This document shows, in pieces, positions 44,099-53,609 of a stretch of 64,000 bases of DNA; the stretch's first letter is position 1; each line of letters starts with the position of its first letter. This stretch comes from an uncultured Bacteroidota bacterium (GTDB lineage Bacteria; Bacteroidota; Bacteroidia; Flavobacteriales; TMED113). A program made the translations under genes and the position numbers. The notes under the pieces are model-generated. The model had not been told where the DNA came from. It worked only from the letters and a program-made list of their open reading frames with translations, and made no database searches. The stretch spans positions 21,234 through 85,233 of the forward strand of contig CABYOB010000001.1 of NCBI GenBank assembly GCA_902520385.1, in the 5' to 3' direction.

Positions 44099-46321
44099 TT
44101 ATTTCACAATTAAAGGAATATAATTTGCATTGTTAATTTCTATAAAGTAAAAGCCAACATCATTTATTTTTAATTGATTTTTACCTTTTGGTAGTATATT
44201 ATTTAATATTAGTTTCCCTTGTAAATTATAAATTTTAATATTATTTAAATCTTCTTTTAAATTTAAATTGAATAATCCATTTCCAGGGTTTGGATATAAC
44301 ATATTATTACTATTAATTTCATCAATACTTATATTAAAATTACAATCGAATTGGTAAAAAATATTCTCGCCTATATTTCCGTTTAAATCAGCCATTTCAA
44401 AAACATTAATAATAAAATTAGATGAGCTCAAATTAGTAAGTGAAATTATAATTTTTGTTGGGTCAAAAATATCCATAGAAACGCTTTGAATGTCACCACC
44501 ACCAACATAGAAATTTAAATCATTTACATATGAATTATCAATTTCTTCATTAAAAAATAAATATATAAAGTAGTTATTACCAACTTCATAACATTCATGA
44601 TTAGCTATGTATGGTGGAGTTGTGTCTGCTCCTGATTCAACGTCGGATGGCATTCGTAAATCTACTTTCCAATCATTGAAAGTTGAAGAAACAACACCTG
44701 TTATTGTATATACTTCACCAATTTCTTCATCATGCTCATAGCCATCAGGTGTATTATGAATACCACATGTGCCAGAACCATCATTCACATTCCAAACACC
44801 ATATCCATTTGCATTTGATGTACATTCAACATCAATCATTTTAATCAAAACTCCTTCGTACTGTTCTTGTAAAGCTTCACCACTTGTTACTAGAATTGGT
44901 TCAGGAATTGGATTATTATTACTAATTATGTAAATATCTTCTGGTTGATAAATTTCGGTTGTTCCAGGACCGTCACATAATGAGCCATCATCCCAGCAAA
45001 ATTCACTTACTTCACCTACTACAATCACGCTATCACCGATTTGAGGAAGGCCGGCGCTGCTATAAATATAAATTCCTGACCAGGGTTCAGATCCATTTTG
45101 AATGTAAAAACTATTTGCAAATGCACCGGTTACAATACCAGTTGTATTTACAAACTGTCCTTCATAGGGAGAAGATTCTGATTCACCTTGAATTTCATTA
45201 ATTGGAGTTATAACCCCTTCAAATGGAAATGGAGGTATTATCTCAGAGCCATAAAATGTTTGAGAAATACCAAAGTCATCACAAATAGTTGCAGTTATAT
45301 TGTAGCAAAACATCGTGTTATACGGTTGTGCAGGAATTTGACATTCATAATTCCCATTTTCATTTAAGCTCATATTTATACTACTTGATGTGTCCCACCA
45401 ACTGTTTCCAAAATTTAAAGTCATATTTACAACAGGACAATTAATGGTACTGATTATATTAGCTGATATTGTGAAAGTTGAGCCTCCTTCAATATTTTCA
45501 GGATCAATAGAAACATTAGAAAATTGTATAGGATTAATATTTGGTTCTTCTTCAGAAAATATATAGTCAACAAATTCAGGGTAGTCTATAAATGGGTTTC
45601 TATTTCCTTGCCATTTAAATATAATATCATTTCTTCTTTTTTCAAATGCATCAGGGGGGTCTTGTTCATGCCACTGTAAAAGTGTTGATTTATCTCCAAT
45701 TTGTGGATAAGGATATGTTGTTAAACCATCAACAACAACTAAGTTAGGTTCACCTGAACCTCCTTCGTATCTAACATCCATATAAAATATAATTCTAGCA
45801 ATGTCTCCTTTTACCTCATCTCTAGGCTCAAAAGTTGTTGTAGTTGAATAACATGAGGTTTCAACATCCCCATTAAAAACTATACTTCCGCCATTGTCAA
45901 AATCTTTTTCACCTCTAAATGTATTCATGCTACTATCAATAGGTTTTAAATTATGAGCATCTGAATAAGCAGGTTCTTCAAAAGGGTCGCCATTATCAAA
46001 TTCTCCATGAGATTTTGGCCAAACATGTTCTCTGTTCCAGAAATCAGCTTGCATATTGGATGCAAAGTCAAATTTATCAATTGAATTGCCAGAGTATACT
46101 AAGATTATATTTGAAGGATTATTTGGGTCTTCATCAGATTCCCTTAGAATATCTTTTGTTGTAGTGTAAGAATAAGAAGTGTGATCACTTATTAATTCAT
46201 GAAGTTCAGATTTTAGTTCTTCACCAGATAAACCAAAACAAGATTGATAATAATCAACTGTTTGACAAATCGTAAAAAATGGGATTCCTATGTATAAAAT
46301 TATATGTAAAAAGTGTTTCAT
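44099..46321 (-). CDS. Secreted endonuclease I family protein with OB-fold and T9SS sorting domain
   Basis: A 740-residue secreted nuclease. Signal peptide ends near FTICQ. The endonuclease I domain (residues about 20-250) has NREHVWPKSHG and SDAHNLKPIDSSMN, the metal-dependent core. A middle region contains an Ig-like stretch and then an OB-fold-like domain (VNTTGIVTGAFANSFYIQNG, IGDSVIVVGEVSEF). The last 75 residues, starting YPNPGNGLFNLNL, are a type A sorting domain for secretion by the type IX system. It is the third gene of a unit with a lamin-tail protein and a TonB receptor, pointing to extracellular degradation of DNA or RNA. It abuts the DUF819 gene without a gap. Confidence 0.9.
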   Translation of the reverse strand: MKHFLHIILYIGIPFFTICQTVDYYQSCFGLSGEELKSELHELISDHTSYSYTTTKDILRESDEDPNNPSNIILVYSGNSIDKFDFASNMQADFWNREHVWPKSHGEFDNGDPFEEPAYSDAHNLKPIDSSMNTFRGEKDFDNGGSIVFNGDVETSCYSTTTTFEPRDEVKGDIARIIFYMDVRYEGGSGEPNLVVVDGLTTYPYPQIGDKSTLLQWHEQDPPDAFEKRRNDIIFKWQGNRNPFIDYPEFVDYIFSEEEPNINPIQFSNVSIDPENIEGGSTFTISANIISTINCPVVNMTLNFGNSWWDTSSSINMSLNENGNYECQIPAQPYNTMFCYNITATICDDFGISQTFYGSEIIPPFPFEGVITPINEIQGESESSPYEGQFVNTTGIVTGAFANSFYIQNGSEPWSGIYIYSSAGLPQIGDSVIVVGEVSEFCWDDGSLCDGPGTTEIYQPEDIYIISNNNPIPEPILVTSGEALQEQYEGVLIKMIDVECTSNANGYGVWNVNDGSGTCGIHNTPDGYEHDEEIGEVYTITGVVSSTFNDWKVDLRMPSDVESGADTTPPYIANHECYEVGNNYFIYLFFNEEIDNSYVNDLNFYVGGGDIQSVSMDIFDPTKIIISLTNLSSSNFIINVFEMADLNGNIGENIFYQFDCNFNISIDEINSNNMLYPNPGNGLFNLNLKEDLNNIKIYNLQGKLILNNILPKGKNQLKINDVGFYFIEINNANYIPLIVK

Positions 46322-46325
46322 AGTG

Positions 46326-49145
46326 TTAAAATTTATATTCTATTGAGGCAACTAATCTTCTTGGCATACCAAAAAAAACTGATGCAGAAGATGCATCAGA
46401 GTTCATTGGTGAATCTTCAACGTAACTTGAATTATTTTCTGCGTCACTAATATATGTTGTATTAAATAAATTTAGCACATTCAATTTAAAATTTAAGCTA
46501 GATTTTTTAAAATAAAAATTTTGCCCCATATGTAAACTAAATACAGCATATCCAGGTATTTGCCAAACAGTTTTTTCTTCATTTAATGTAAATGGATCAT
46601 AGTCAGAAAAGAATCTATCAGAGTAAATTCCTTTTAACTTTATATAACCTTTAGTTTTCTTGCCAAACATGAAATTATAACTTATACTTGACCCTATTTG
46701 TGTTTGAGGCGAGTCACCTACATATACTCCTCTAGCATCAAAGTAATCACTTTCTAAAAGTTGTTGATTCAAATAAAAGTTTACTGTGTCACCTGAATTC
46801 CATTTCCAGTTTCCAATTGAACTAAGGAACTCATATTTTAATGATTTTGATATTTTCCATGCAAAATCTAGTTCAATTCCTTGATGTAAAGCGTTGATGC
46901 CATTTATGTTATAAGAAACGGTTTCACCACCATCAAGTACAGTAGTTCCTGATTGAGGTTTGTTTTCCCAGATAGTATTATAAGCATTTAAGTTTAAAGA
47001 GAAATTTCTTGATTTATAACCATAGCCAACTTCAATAGCTTTGACAATTTCGTTTTTAGTATTAAAATATGTTTCATTATTATAATTAAAAACATTGTTG
47101 AATCTAGGTGCTTTTGATAAAATTCCTGTATTAATAAAAACATTGTTAGATTCATCTATATTCCAATTTGCGCCAGTTTTAAAAGTAAATCCTGGGAAAC
47201 TCTCCCAATTGCTCTCTGTATATCTTGCTTCTTGAGAATTAATGGTGTACTCAGTTCCATTATAATTAATAGTATCATTTATACCAACAGCTTGGACTAG
47301 AATAGTATCATTAAAAACTAAATCTTGTTTTTTAAAGTAGTCAATTCTTTTATATAAAGTTTGTGATCCGGTAACGTTAATAAATGCAGAAATATCTTTA
47401 TAGTTATATTCTAATTGTCCAAATGCTCCAGCCCACCTAACTAGTCCATCATTGTGATAATACATTTTATCGCCTTCTCTTAAAATTAAATTATTTGAAC
47501 TTTCTCCTACTGAATTTTTTGAACCAGAACCTAGTGACCCAACGTAGTAATCTCCACCTAATAAGTCATAGACCTCTCTATAATGTTCTCCTTTATATGT
47601 TCTCAAGTCTAACCCGGACGCTAAATCTAATTCATTATTTATTTTAAAATTAAAAGTAGATAGTAAACCACCCCAATAATGATTATTTATGGAAGAGTAT
47701 AATATGCTTGTAGATTTTTTTTCAGTACTGCTGTAAGCTAAATCAATTGCTGGTCCACCTGGATTAATAAAAGAGTTCCAAATATTACCATGATTTACAT
47801 CATAAATATTTTGAAAATCAATTTGATTATTAGGTGTATAAGTAAGCATTCCGCCATGTAATCCTGTTCCACCACCATGACCAGTAGAATAATATAATAC
47901 GTTAGTTAAAGAAGTATTTTCATTTAAATTCCATAAATGTTGAAAATTAAAATTAGGTTTATGATAATAATTTTTAAATCTGTTAACGTAACGATTTTCT
48001 CCTCTAATAGTATCAATTGCTACACCATTTTCAAATACAACTTGATAATTATTATATACTCCCCAATTGGGATTGTATGTTAAACCATAGCCCCCTTCAA
48101 GAGACTCTACGTTAACTCCTTGATTAGCGGCAAATTCTTTATCATAAACAGCCATTCCTGTTTGATATTTTCTTTGATCATGTTCTTGAGGGGCTCCAAA
48201 TGCAGATAAAGAAAATATGTGATTTTTAAACTGTTTTTGCCATTTTAAATAATAAAAGAAACCCTTTGAAGAGGTTTGATCAATTAAACCATCAGACCTT
48301 TTGAATGAACCTGCAAAATTAAATTTGCCTATTTTAAAATCTTTAGTTGTGTAGGCAAAAGATGTTCTTAATGAATTTCCATTTCCTATTTCTTGTTTTA
48401 TTCTTCCACCTTCTTTTGTGTCAATTCCCTTAGTTATAATATTAATAGTTCCACCAACAGATGGTAAGGCTAATTTTGAGGCTCCTAGTCCTCTCTGAAC
48501 TTGAATGGTTCTTGTTAATCCGTCTAATCCAAACCAATTAGACCAGTATACCCATCCATTTTCCATATCATTCATTGGGACACCATCAATCATTACAGCC
48601 ACATTTCTTTGATTGAAACCTCTAATATTTATTCTTACATCTCCATCTCCCCCTCCTGTTTGTGTTGCATAGACACCAGGTGTTGAATTCAAAAGCATTG
48701 GAATTTCTTGACCAGCTAATTCTGTTTCTATTTTTTCTAGTTTTACATTACTTAGGGAAACAGGGGTTTTTCTAAATTCTGCTTGATCACTGATTATATC
48801 AACAGCATTTAACTCTTCTGTTTTCATTTTTATAGTTAAACGTGGGATAGATTTTAGTTCTAATAATGGCAGCGTTTGTCTATAGTTATTATAACCAATA
48901 TAAGAAGCGTTAATGATTACAGTTGGATTATTTGAGTTCAGCGAAATTTTAAATTCTCCAAATGTATTTGCCGTTGTGCCACCAATCATGTTACCATAAA
49001 TATCATTTATGACAATATTAGCTAAAGGAAGGGTTTCATCTGAATTTTCGTCAATAACAACACCTTCAATCAAAATAGGTGTACCGTTTTGACTAAATAA
49101 AAAATTAAAACAGAAAAAAAATACTAATACAAAATATTTATTCAT
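46326..49145 (-). CDS. TonB-dependent outer-membrane receptor with carboxypeptidase-regulatory-like domain
   Basis: A 939-residue outer-membrane transporter. Signal peptide (to about residue 19), then a carboxypeptidase-regulatory-like domain (residues 20-115, GVVIDENSDETLPLANIVIND), a plug domain (about 125-245, with RINIRGFNQRNVAVMIDGVPMND and SVGGTINIITKG), and a 22-strand-type barrel ending in an aromatic residue (SIEYKF). No SusD partner is adjacent. Since it lies between a secreted endonuclease and a lamin-tail protein, nucleic-acid fragments or phosphate-rich products are the likely cargo; this is inference. It overlaps the lamin-tail gene by 8 bp. Confidence 0.92.
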   Translation of the reverse strand: MNKYFVLVFFFCFNFLFSQNGTPILIEGVVIDENSDETLPLANIVINDIYGNMIGGTTANTFGEFKISLNSNNPTVIINASYIGYNNYRQTLPLLELKSIPRLTIKMKTEELNAVDIISDQAEFRKTPVSLSNVKLEKIETELAGQEIPMLLNSTPGVYATQTGGGDGDVRINIRGFNQRNVAVMIDGVPMNDMENGWVYWSNWFGLDGLTRTIQVQRGLGASKLALPSVGGTINIITKGIDTKEGGRIKQEIGNGNSLRTSFAYTTKDFKIGKFNFAGSFKRSDGLIDQTSSKGFFYYLKWQKQFKNHIFSLSAFGAPQEHDQRKYQTGMAVYDKEFAANQGVNVESLEGGYGLTYNPNWGVYNNYQVVFENGVAIDTIRGENRYVNRFKNYYHKPNFNFQHLWNLNENTSLTNVLYYSTGHGGGTGLHGGMLTYTPNNQIDFQNIYDVNHGNIWNSFINPGGPAIDLAYSSTEKKSTSILYSSINNHYWGGLLSTFNFKINNELDLASGLDLRTYKGEHYREVYDLLGGDYYVGSLGSGSKNSVGESSNNLILREGDKMYYHNDGLVRWAGAFGQLEYNYKDISAFINVTGSQTLYKRIDYFKKQDLVFNDTILVQAVGINDTINYNGTEYTINSQEARYTESNWESFPGFTFKTGANWNIDESNNVFINTGILSKAPRFNNVFNYNNETYFNTKNEIVKAIEVGYGYKSRNFSLNLNAYNTIWENKPQSGTTVLDGGETVSYNINGINALHQGIELDFAWKISKSLKYEFLSSIGNWKWNSGDTVNFYLNQQLLESDYFDARGVYVGDSPQTQIGSSISYNFMFGKKTKGYIKLKGIYSDRFFSDYDPFTLNEEKTVWQIPGYAVFSLHMGQNFYFKKSSLNFKLNVLNLFNTTYISDAENNSSYVEDSPMNSDASSASVFFGMPRRLVASIEYKF

Positions 49146-50136
49146 TTTCTACTAAAATCGGTCTGGTTTTTGTTCCATATGCATCGATAACTGAAATGAA
49201 ATATAGACCTGATGAATAATTGGAAATATCAATTGTTGTTTCAATAGCATTTGATTTCGATTTTGAAATTATTTTACCTAATTGGTTAGAAATTAATATT
49301 TCTTTTATAGCGTAGTCATTTGAAATATAAACTTTTTGAGAGTTAGTCACAGGGTTTGGGAATATTCTTAACCTATTATTTAATTCTTCAAGATTAGAGT
49401 TTATATTGCAATCACAGTCATGAAATCCTAAATTCATAAATGTATTAACAGGAAGAGAATCCCACTCTAAAGTTGGATCAAATATAGTTGGGTTTGCAGA
49501 AACACCTTGAGCAATAAGTGGTTTTCTTATTAAAGTGTGATCTTTTGTCCAATAATTTCCTTCAGAATCGTTCCAAGAGGCTCCAGGATCTTCTCCAACT
49601 TTTCCGATCAAGTCAATTACAATACCTGTTCCTAATAATTCTAGTGTTACCGCATCATTTCCATTGAAATACATGGTTGTTGGAAATGCAGCTGCTGAAT
49701 CTGGGTCTGTCCCAAAATAGTATATCGGATTCAAAAATAAATCTACTTTACTTTGTAAGTCAGTGTCTTCATTGTATGTAGTAACTTCTTCTCCAGTTAA
49801 TGAGTCAATATAAGTGTAATAACCATCCCAAACAGGCGCTTCATAACCTTCTCCATTAGGGTCTTGTTTGTCTAGGCAAACTACAAAAGTTCCGTAAGCA
49901 TTAATTATTCCTGCCAGTTGAGTTGTGCTAGGAGTGGTTCCACCATTTGAATATCTTGAAATAGAATAAGATGATAAATCAATAGTTTCTCCGGTAGGGT
50001 TATAAATTTCTAATGCTTTATTATTGGACCAGCCTTCAATATATTCAGAAAAAAATAATTGAGAACAATCTTGACTAAATGAAATAGTAGTTAAAAATAG
50101 AGTAAAGGTTAATAGTTTTTTCATAATTATTTTCAT
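49138..50136 (-). CDS. Secreted lamin-tail-domain protein with T9SS sorting domain
   Basis: A 332-residue exported protein. The signal peptide follows MKKLLTFTLFLTTISFSQ; ATG 50124 would start exactly there and is as likely as 50136. The lamin-tail domain (residues 25-235) has LFFSEYIEGWSNNKALEIYNPTG and YFNGNDAVTLELLG. A C-terminal type A sorting domain begins LRIFPNPVTNSQK. Lamin-tail domains are common in extracellular nucleases and DNA-binding proteins of this phylum, which fits its operon with endonuclease I. No catalytic motif is evident, so binding of substrate is the more likely role. A TATATTTG box lies 13 bp upstream. Confidence 0.87.
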   Translation of the reverse strand: MKIIMKKLLTFTLFLTTISFSQDCSQLFFSEYIEGWSNNKALEIYNPTGETIDLSSYSISRYSNGGTTPSTTQLAGIINAYGTFVVCLDKQDPNGEGYEAPVWDGYYTYIDSLTGEEVTTYNEDTDLQSKVDLFLNPIYYFGTDPDSAAAFPTTMYFNGNDAVTLELLGTGIVIDLIGKVGEDPGASWNDSEGNYWTKDHTLIRKPLIAQGVSANPTIFDPTLEWDSLPVNTFMNLGFHDCDCNINSNLEELNNRLRIFPNPVTNSQKVYISNDYAIKEILISNQLGKIISKSKSNAIETTIDISNYSSGLYFISVIDAYGTKTRPILVENE

Positions 50137-50149
50137 TTTGTGATGTGTT

Positions 50150-50157
50150 CAAATATA
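50150..50157 (-). promoter_or_regulatory. Candidate -7 promoter box for lamin-tail/TonB/endonuclease unit
   Basis: Minus-strand TATATTTG exactly matches TAnnTTTG and ends 13 bp before the first possible start of the lamin-tail gene. No TTTG is apparent at -33. Confidence 0.4.
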
Positions 50158-50209
50158 ATAAATTGAATCAGTATAATATATAATTTCAGCAACATTAACG
50201 TTAATTATT

Positions 50210-50217
50210 TACTTTTG
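50210..50217 (+). promoter_or_regulatory. Candidate -7 promoter box for glycosyltransferase-pyrC unit
   Basis: TACTTTTG matches TAnnTTTG and ends 8 bp before the ATG of the glycosyltransferase gene. A TTTC lies about 22 bp upstream. The predicted transcript would have almost no leader. Confidence 0.4.
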
Positions 50218-50225
50218 TAAATATT

Positions 50226-50969
50226 ATGATAGATAGTTTAATTATTATACCCACATACAATGAGTCTGAAAATGTATCTTTGATGATAGAAAGGATATTC
50301 TCTTTATATAGTCATTTTCATATTTTAATTGTAGATGATTCTTCTCCAGATGGCACAAGTTTATTTGTTAAGGAGTTGCAAAAAAAATACAATTCAAATT
50401 TATTTTTATTAGAAAGAGAAAAAAAAATAGGTTTAGGCGCAGCTTATATTGCAGGTTTCAATTGGGGCTTAGAAAAAGAATATAAATTTTTTTTTCAAAT
50501 GGATTGTGATTTTTCTCATGATCCAAAAGATTTAATTAGATTACATAATGTTTTAAAACAAAATGAAGCTGATATGGTAATAGGATCTAGGTATATTACG
50601 GGAGTAAATGTAGTTAATTGGCCAATGAGTAGGGTTCTTCTTTCATATTTTGCATCAAAGTATGTACGATTCTTTACAAGAATAAAAGTTTCAGATTCAA
50701 CGGCTGGTTTTAATGGATATAAGAGAGATGTATTAACAAGTTTGGACTTTTCTAAGATTAAATTTGTTGGTTATGGTTTTCAAATTGAAATGAAGTATAG
50801 AACTTGGAAAATGAATTATAAGATTAAAGAGATTCCAATTATTTTTAGGGACAGGGAGAAAGGAGATTCAAAAATTAATAATAAAATAATTTGGGAGGGC
50901 GTGTTTGGAGTTTTTAGACTCGTTGTTAGAAATATTTTATTTTCTAGCGAATTTAAAAGAAAAAAGTAA
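50226..50969 (+). CDS. Polyprenol monophosphomannose synthase-type glycosyltransferase (GT2)
   Basis: A 247-residue family 2 glycosyltransferase resembling dolichol-phosphate mannose synthase. It has LIIIPTYNESENV, VDDSSPDGTS, GLGAAYIAGFNWGL, the DxD-type QMDCDFSHDP, and VIGSRYITG, followed by the WPMSRVLLSYFASKYVRFF amphipathic region. No C-terminal membrane anchor is present, so it should be a peripheral enzyme that loads a sugar on polyprenyl phosphate at the inner membrane. Its stop shares one base with the start of pyrC, a gene order seen in related genomes. Confidence 0.88.
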   Translation: MIDSLIIIPTYNESENVSLMIERIFSLYSHFHILIVDDSSPDGTSLFVKELQKKYNSNLFLLEREKKIGLGAAYIAGFNWGLEKEYKFFFQMDCDFSHDPKDLIRLHNVLKQNEADMVIGSRYITGVNVVNWPMSRVLLSYFASKYVRFFTRIKVSDSTAGFNGYKRDVLTSLDFSKIKFVGYGFQIEMKYRTWKMNYKIKEIPIIFRDREKGDSKINNKIIWEGVFGVFRLVVRNILFSSEFKRKK

Positions 50970-52300
50970 TGGGAACAATAATTAAAAATGCAAAAATTGT
51001 AAACGAAGGAAAAATATTTGAATCTGATATTTTAATTAAAAACAAAATAATTTCTAAAATAGATTCAACGATTTCAGCAAAACATCACACAATTTATGAT
51101 GCACAAGGAAGCTATTTGATCCCAGGAGTAATTGATGACCAAGTACATTTTAGAGAGCCCGGTTTAACCCATAAAGCTAATATTTATACAGAGTCTAGAG
51201 CTGCAGTTGCTGGTGGAATTACTTCATATATGGAAATGCCAAACACAAATCCGCAGACGTTAACTGAAGATTTATTAAATGATAAAATACTGATAGGTAA
51301 AAACACTTCATTGGCTAATTTTTCATTTTTTTTTGGAGCTTCAAATGACAATTTAGATGAAGTTTTAAAGGTAGATTTCAAAACATGCCCGGGTTTAAAA
51401 ATATTTATGGGCTCTTCAACAGGTAATATGTTAGTTGATAATTTTACTACTTTAAATAATATTTTTTCAAAATGTGATGGTTTAATAGCTACCCATTGTG
51501 AAGATGAACAAACAATAAGAAATAATATTTCTTTAGCAAAAAAACAATTTGGTCAAAATATACCATTTGACTATCACCCTATAATTAGATCAAGAGAGGC
51601 TTGTTATAAATCATCAGAATTAGCTGTTGGGTTAGCAAAAAAATATAATACCAGATTGCATGTTTTACATATATCAACAAAGGAAGAATTAGAATTGTTT
51701 TCTAATCAAATCTCCCTAGAAGAAAAAAGAATTACTTCGGAAGTTTGTATACATCATTTGACTTTTATAGATTCTGATTATAAAAAATTAGGACCTTGGA
51801 TAAAATGGAATCCAGCTGTCAAAACTAAAAATGATAGAGAAGCTCTATGGGAAGGTTTGTTGGATGGTCATTTAGACATTATTGCATCTGATCATGCTCC
51901 GCATACAATTGAAGAAAAACAACAAAGTTATTTAAATGCTCCATCAGGTGGACCTTTAGTACAACACTTTTTACTTATTATGTTAGAGCATATGTCAAAT
52001 GGAAAAATTGAATTAGTGGATATAGTTAATAAAATGTGTCATGCTCCAGCAAAATGTTTTAATATTGAAAAAAGAGGTTTTGTGAGAGAGGGTTATTTTG
52101 CAGATTTAGTATTATTTAACAACAACTCTATTCATGAGGTGACAAAGAAAAATATATTATATAAATGTGGGTGGTCTCCTTTTGAAGGTCAAATTTTAAA
52201 TCATAAAATCACACATACATTTGTGAATGGTAATTTAGTATATAATAATGGAAAATTTAATGAAGAAAAAATGGGTGATTTGCTTACTTTTAAGCGCTAA
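50969..52300 (+). CDS. pyrC: Dihydroorotase (multifunctional-complex type)
   Basis: Third step of pyrimidine synthesis, closing carbamoyl-aspartate to dihydroorotate. The 443 residues belong to the amidohydrolase superfamily: PGVIDDQVHFREPGLTHKA (metal pair and substrate loop), MEMPNTNP, KIFMGSSTGNML, ATHCEDE, LHVLHIST and the catalytic IASDHAPH. The end VRxGYFADLVLF is typical of the family. The DDQVH variant of the usual DxHxH is common in flavobacterial copies as far as I recall. Overlaps the DUF4296 gene. Confidence 0.92.
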   Translation: MGTIIKNAKIVNEGKIFESDILIKNKIISKIDSTISAKHHTIYDAQGSYLIPGVIDDQVHFREPGLTHKANIYTESRAAVAGGITSYMEMPNTNPQTLTEDLLNDKILIGKNTSLANFSFFFGASNDNLDEVLKVDFKTCPGLKIFMGSSTGNMLVDNFTTLNNIFSKCDGLIATHCEDEQTIRNNISLAKKQFGQNIPFDYHPIIRSREACYKSSELAVGLAKKYNTRLHVLHISTKEELELFSNQISLEEKRITSEVCIHHLTFIDSDYKKLGPWIKWNPAVKTKNDREALWEGLLDGHLDIIASDHAPHTIEEKQQSYLNAPSGGPLVQHFLLIMLEHMSNGKIELVDIVNKMCHAPAKCFNIEKRGFVREGYFADLVLFNNNSIHEVTKKNILYKCGWSPFEGQILNHKITHTFVNGNLVYNNGKFNEEKMGDLLTFKR

Positions 52301-52580
52301 TTTAGTTTTAACAACCTGTTCAAATCCTAATCAAGAAGGCAAAATAAATAAAGAAACATTTATTGAGATATTTAAAGATTTAGAGTATTTAAAATCAAAG
52401 CATGAAATGGGTTTTATAGATGACTCTACTTATAATAAAGAATTTAAGTATATTTTTTCTAGTAAAAAATTGACTCAAGATGATTTTAACAAACAAATGG
52501 ATCAGTATTTAGAGAATTTATCTGATTTTGAATTAATATTAAATGAGCTGCAATCAGAAATAGAAATAAATTCTAAATAG
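52260..52580 (+). CDS. DUF4296 lipoprotein
   Basis: A 106-residue small lipoprotein. With the start at ATG 52260 it reads MKKKWVICLLLSANLVLTTC, a lipoprotein signal ending at lipidated Cys20; ATG 52248 would place four residues before it. The mature part is helical and charged (FIEIFKDLEYLKSKHEMGF, NKEFKYIFSSKKLT). The family typically lies downstream of dihydroorotase in this phylum. Function unknown. It overlaps pyrC by 41 bp and the convergent epimerase by 8 bp. Confidence 0.8.
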   Translation: MKKKWVICLLLSANLVLTTCSNPNQEGKINKETFIEIFKDLEYLKSKHEMGFIDDSTYNKEFKYIFSSKKLTQDDFNKQMDQYLENLSDFELILNELQSEIEINSK

Positions 52581-53559
52581 ATAAAATATCAATAATTGAT
52601 TGTTCAACTGAAATAAATTTATAGTCTAATTCTTTTTTTATTTTATCATTACTATACTTTGAATTTGATTTAAAAAAATCAATCATATTTAAACTTAGTT
52701 TATTATATGGATTTATTAATATATTGATTAAAATAAAAAATTTAATTACTGTATTGTTAATTCTAAATCTAGGCTTAATTCCATTTGTTTTTGTTGCAAA
52801 TAAATAAAGGACTTTTTTAAAACTTAAGTTTTCACTATTTATTATATATCGTAAATGGTTTACATTTTTCTCACTTAGCTTTATTAAAATATTTGCAACA
52901 TCTCTCACATCAACAAAGCCAGTACCACCATTTGGAAAAAAAAAAGTACTTTTCTTTATTATAGGAATCATTTTTCCAAACAAGCTAGTTGTGTCTTCAG
53001 GCCCAATAATCAGAGATGGATTGACAATAAAGCCTTTTAATCCCTCCGCAAAACCTCTCCAGACCTCCATTTCTCCAAAATGTTTTGAAATAGCATAGTG
53101 TTTATTTTCATTTGATTGAGAAAACCAATTATTCTCATTTATTATTTTATTATTATTAGCCATTGTGGCAATAGAACTAACATGACAAAATTTTAATATT
53201 GATTTTTCTAGACAAATATTTATTAAGTTTTTAGTTCCGATATAATTTGTTTTATAAATTCTATGTACGTCATTTTTATTAAATGAAACACATCCAGCAC
53301 AATGAAAAACAATATCATTTTCATTTATATTTTTTTTAAGATTGACAATATCATGCAAATCACAATCAACCCATTTAATATTATTAAAAAGTTTAGTTTG
53401 CTTTTTTTTCGAAAAAATCTTTTTTATAAATGTTAAATTACTACTAGTTCTTTTGATTGCAGTAGGCTTATATCCTAGTGCGGTTAGTTTATATAACAAG
53501 TAGCCCCCTAAAAAACCACTTCCCCCTGTTACTAAAATGTTTTTCATTTCTAATTTCAT
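52573..53559 (-). CDS. NAD-dependent epimerase/dehydratase (extended SDR)
   Basis: A 328-residue Rossmann-fold enzyme. MKNILVTGGSGFLGGYLL binds NAD(P); this stretch argues that translation begins at ATG 53547 rather than 53559. The catalytic Tyr-Lys pair is in HYAISKHFGE, with a likely Ser in CHVSSIATM upstream. The FVDVRDVANILIKLSEK segment is typical of the extended family, including dihydroflavonol-reductase-like members. Substrate unknown. It is a single gene between convergent DUF4296 and divergent tyrS. Confidence 0.85.
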   Translation of the reverse strand: MKLEMKNILVTGGSGFLGGYLLYKLTALGYKPTAIKRTSSNLTFIKKIFSKKKQTKLFNNIKWVDCDLHDIVNLKKNINENDIVFHCAGCVSFNKNDVHRIYKTNYIGTKNLINICLEKSILKFCHVSSIATMANNNKIINENNWFSQSNENKHYAISKHFGEMEVWRGFAEGLKGFIVNPSLIIGPEDTTSLFGKMIPIIKKSTFFFPNGGTGFVDVRDVANILIKLSEKNVNHLRYIINSENLSFKKVLYLFATKTNGIKPRFRINNTVIKFFILINILINPYNKLSLNMIDFFKSNSKYSNDKIKKELDYKFISVEQSIIDILSI

Positions 53560-53609
53560 AAAAGTATGCTATTCCATGGGATAATTTATATTTTTACAAA
53601 AAAAAATAT

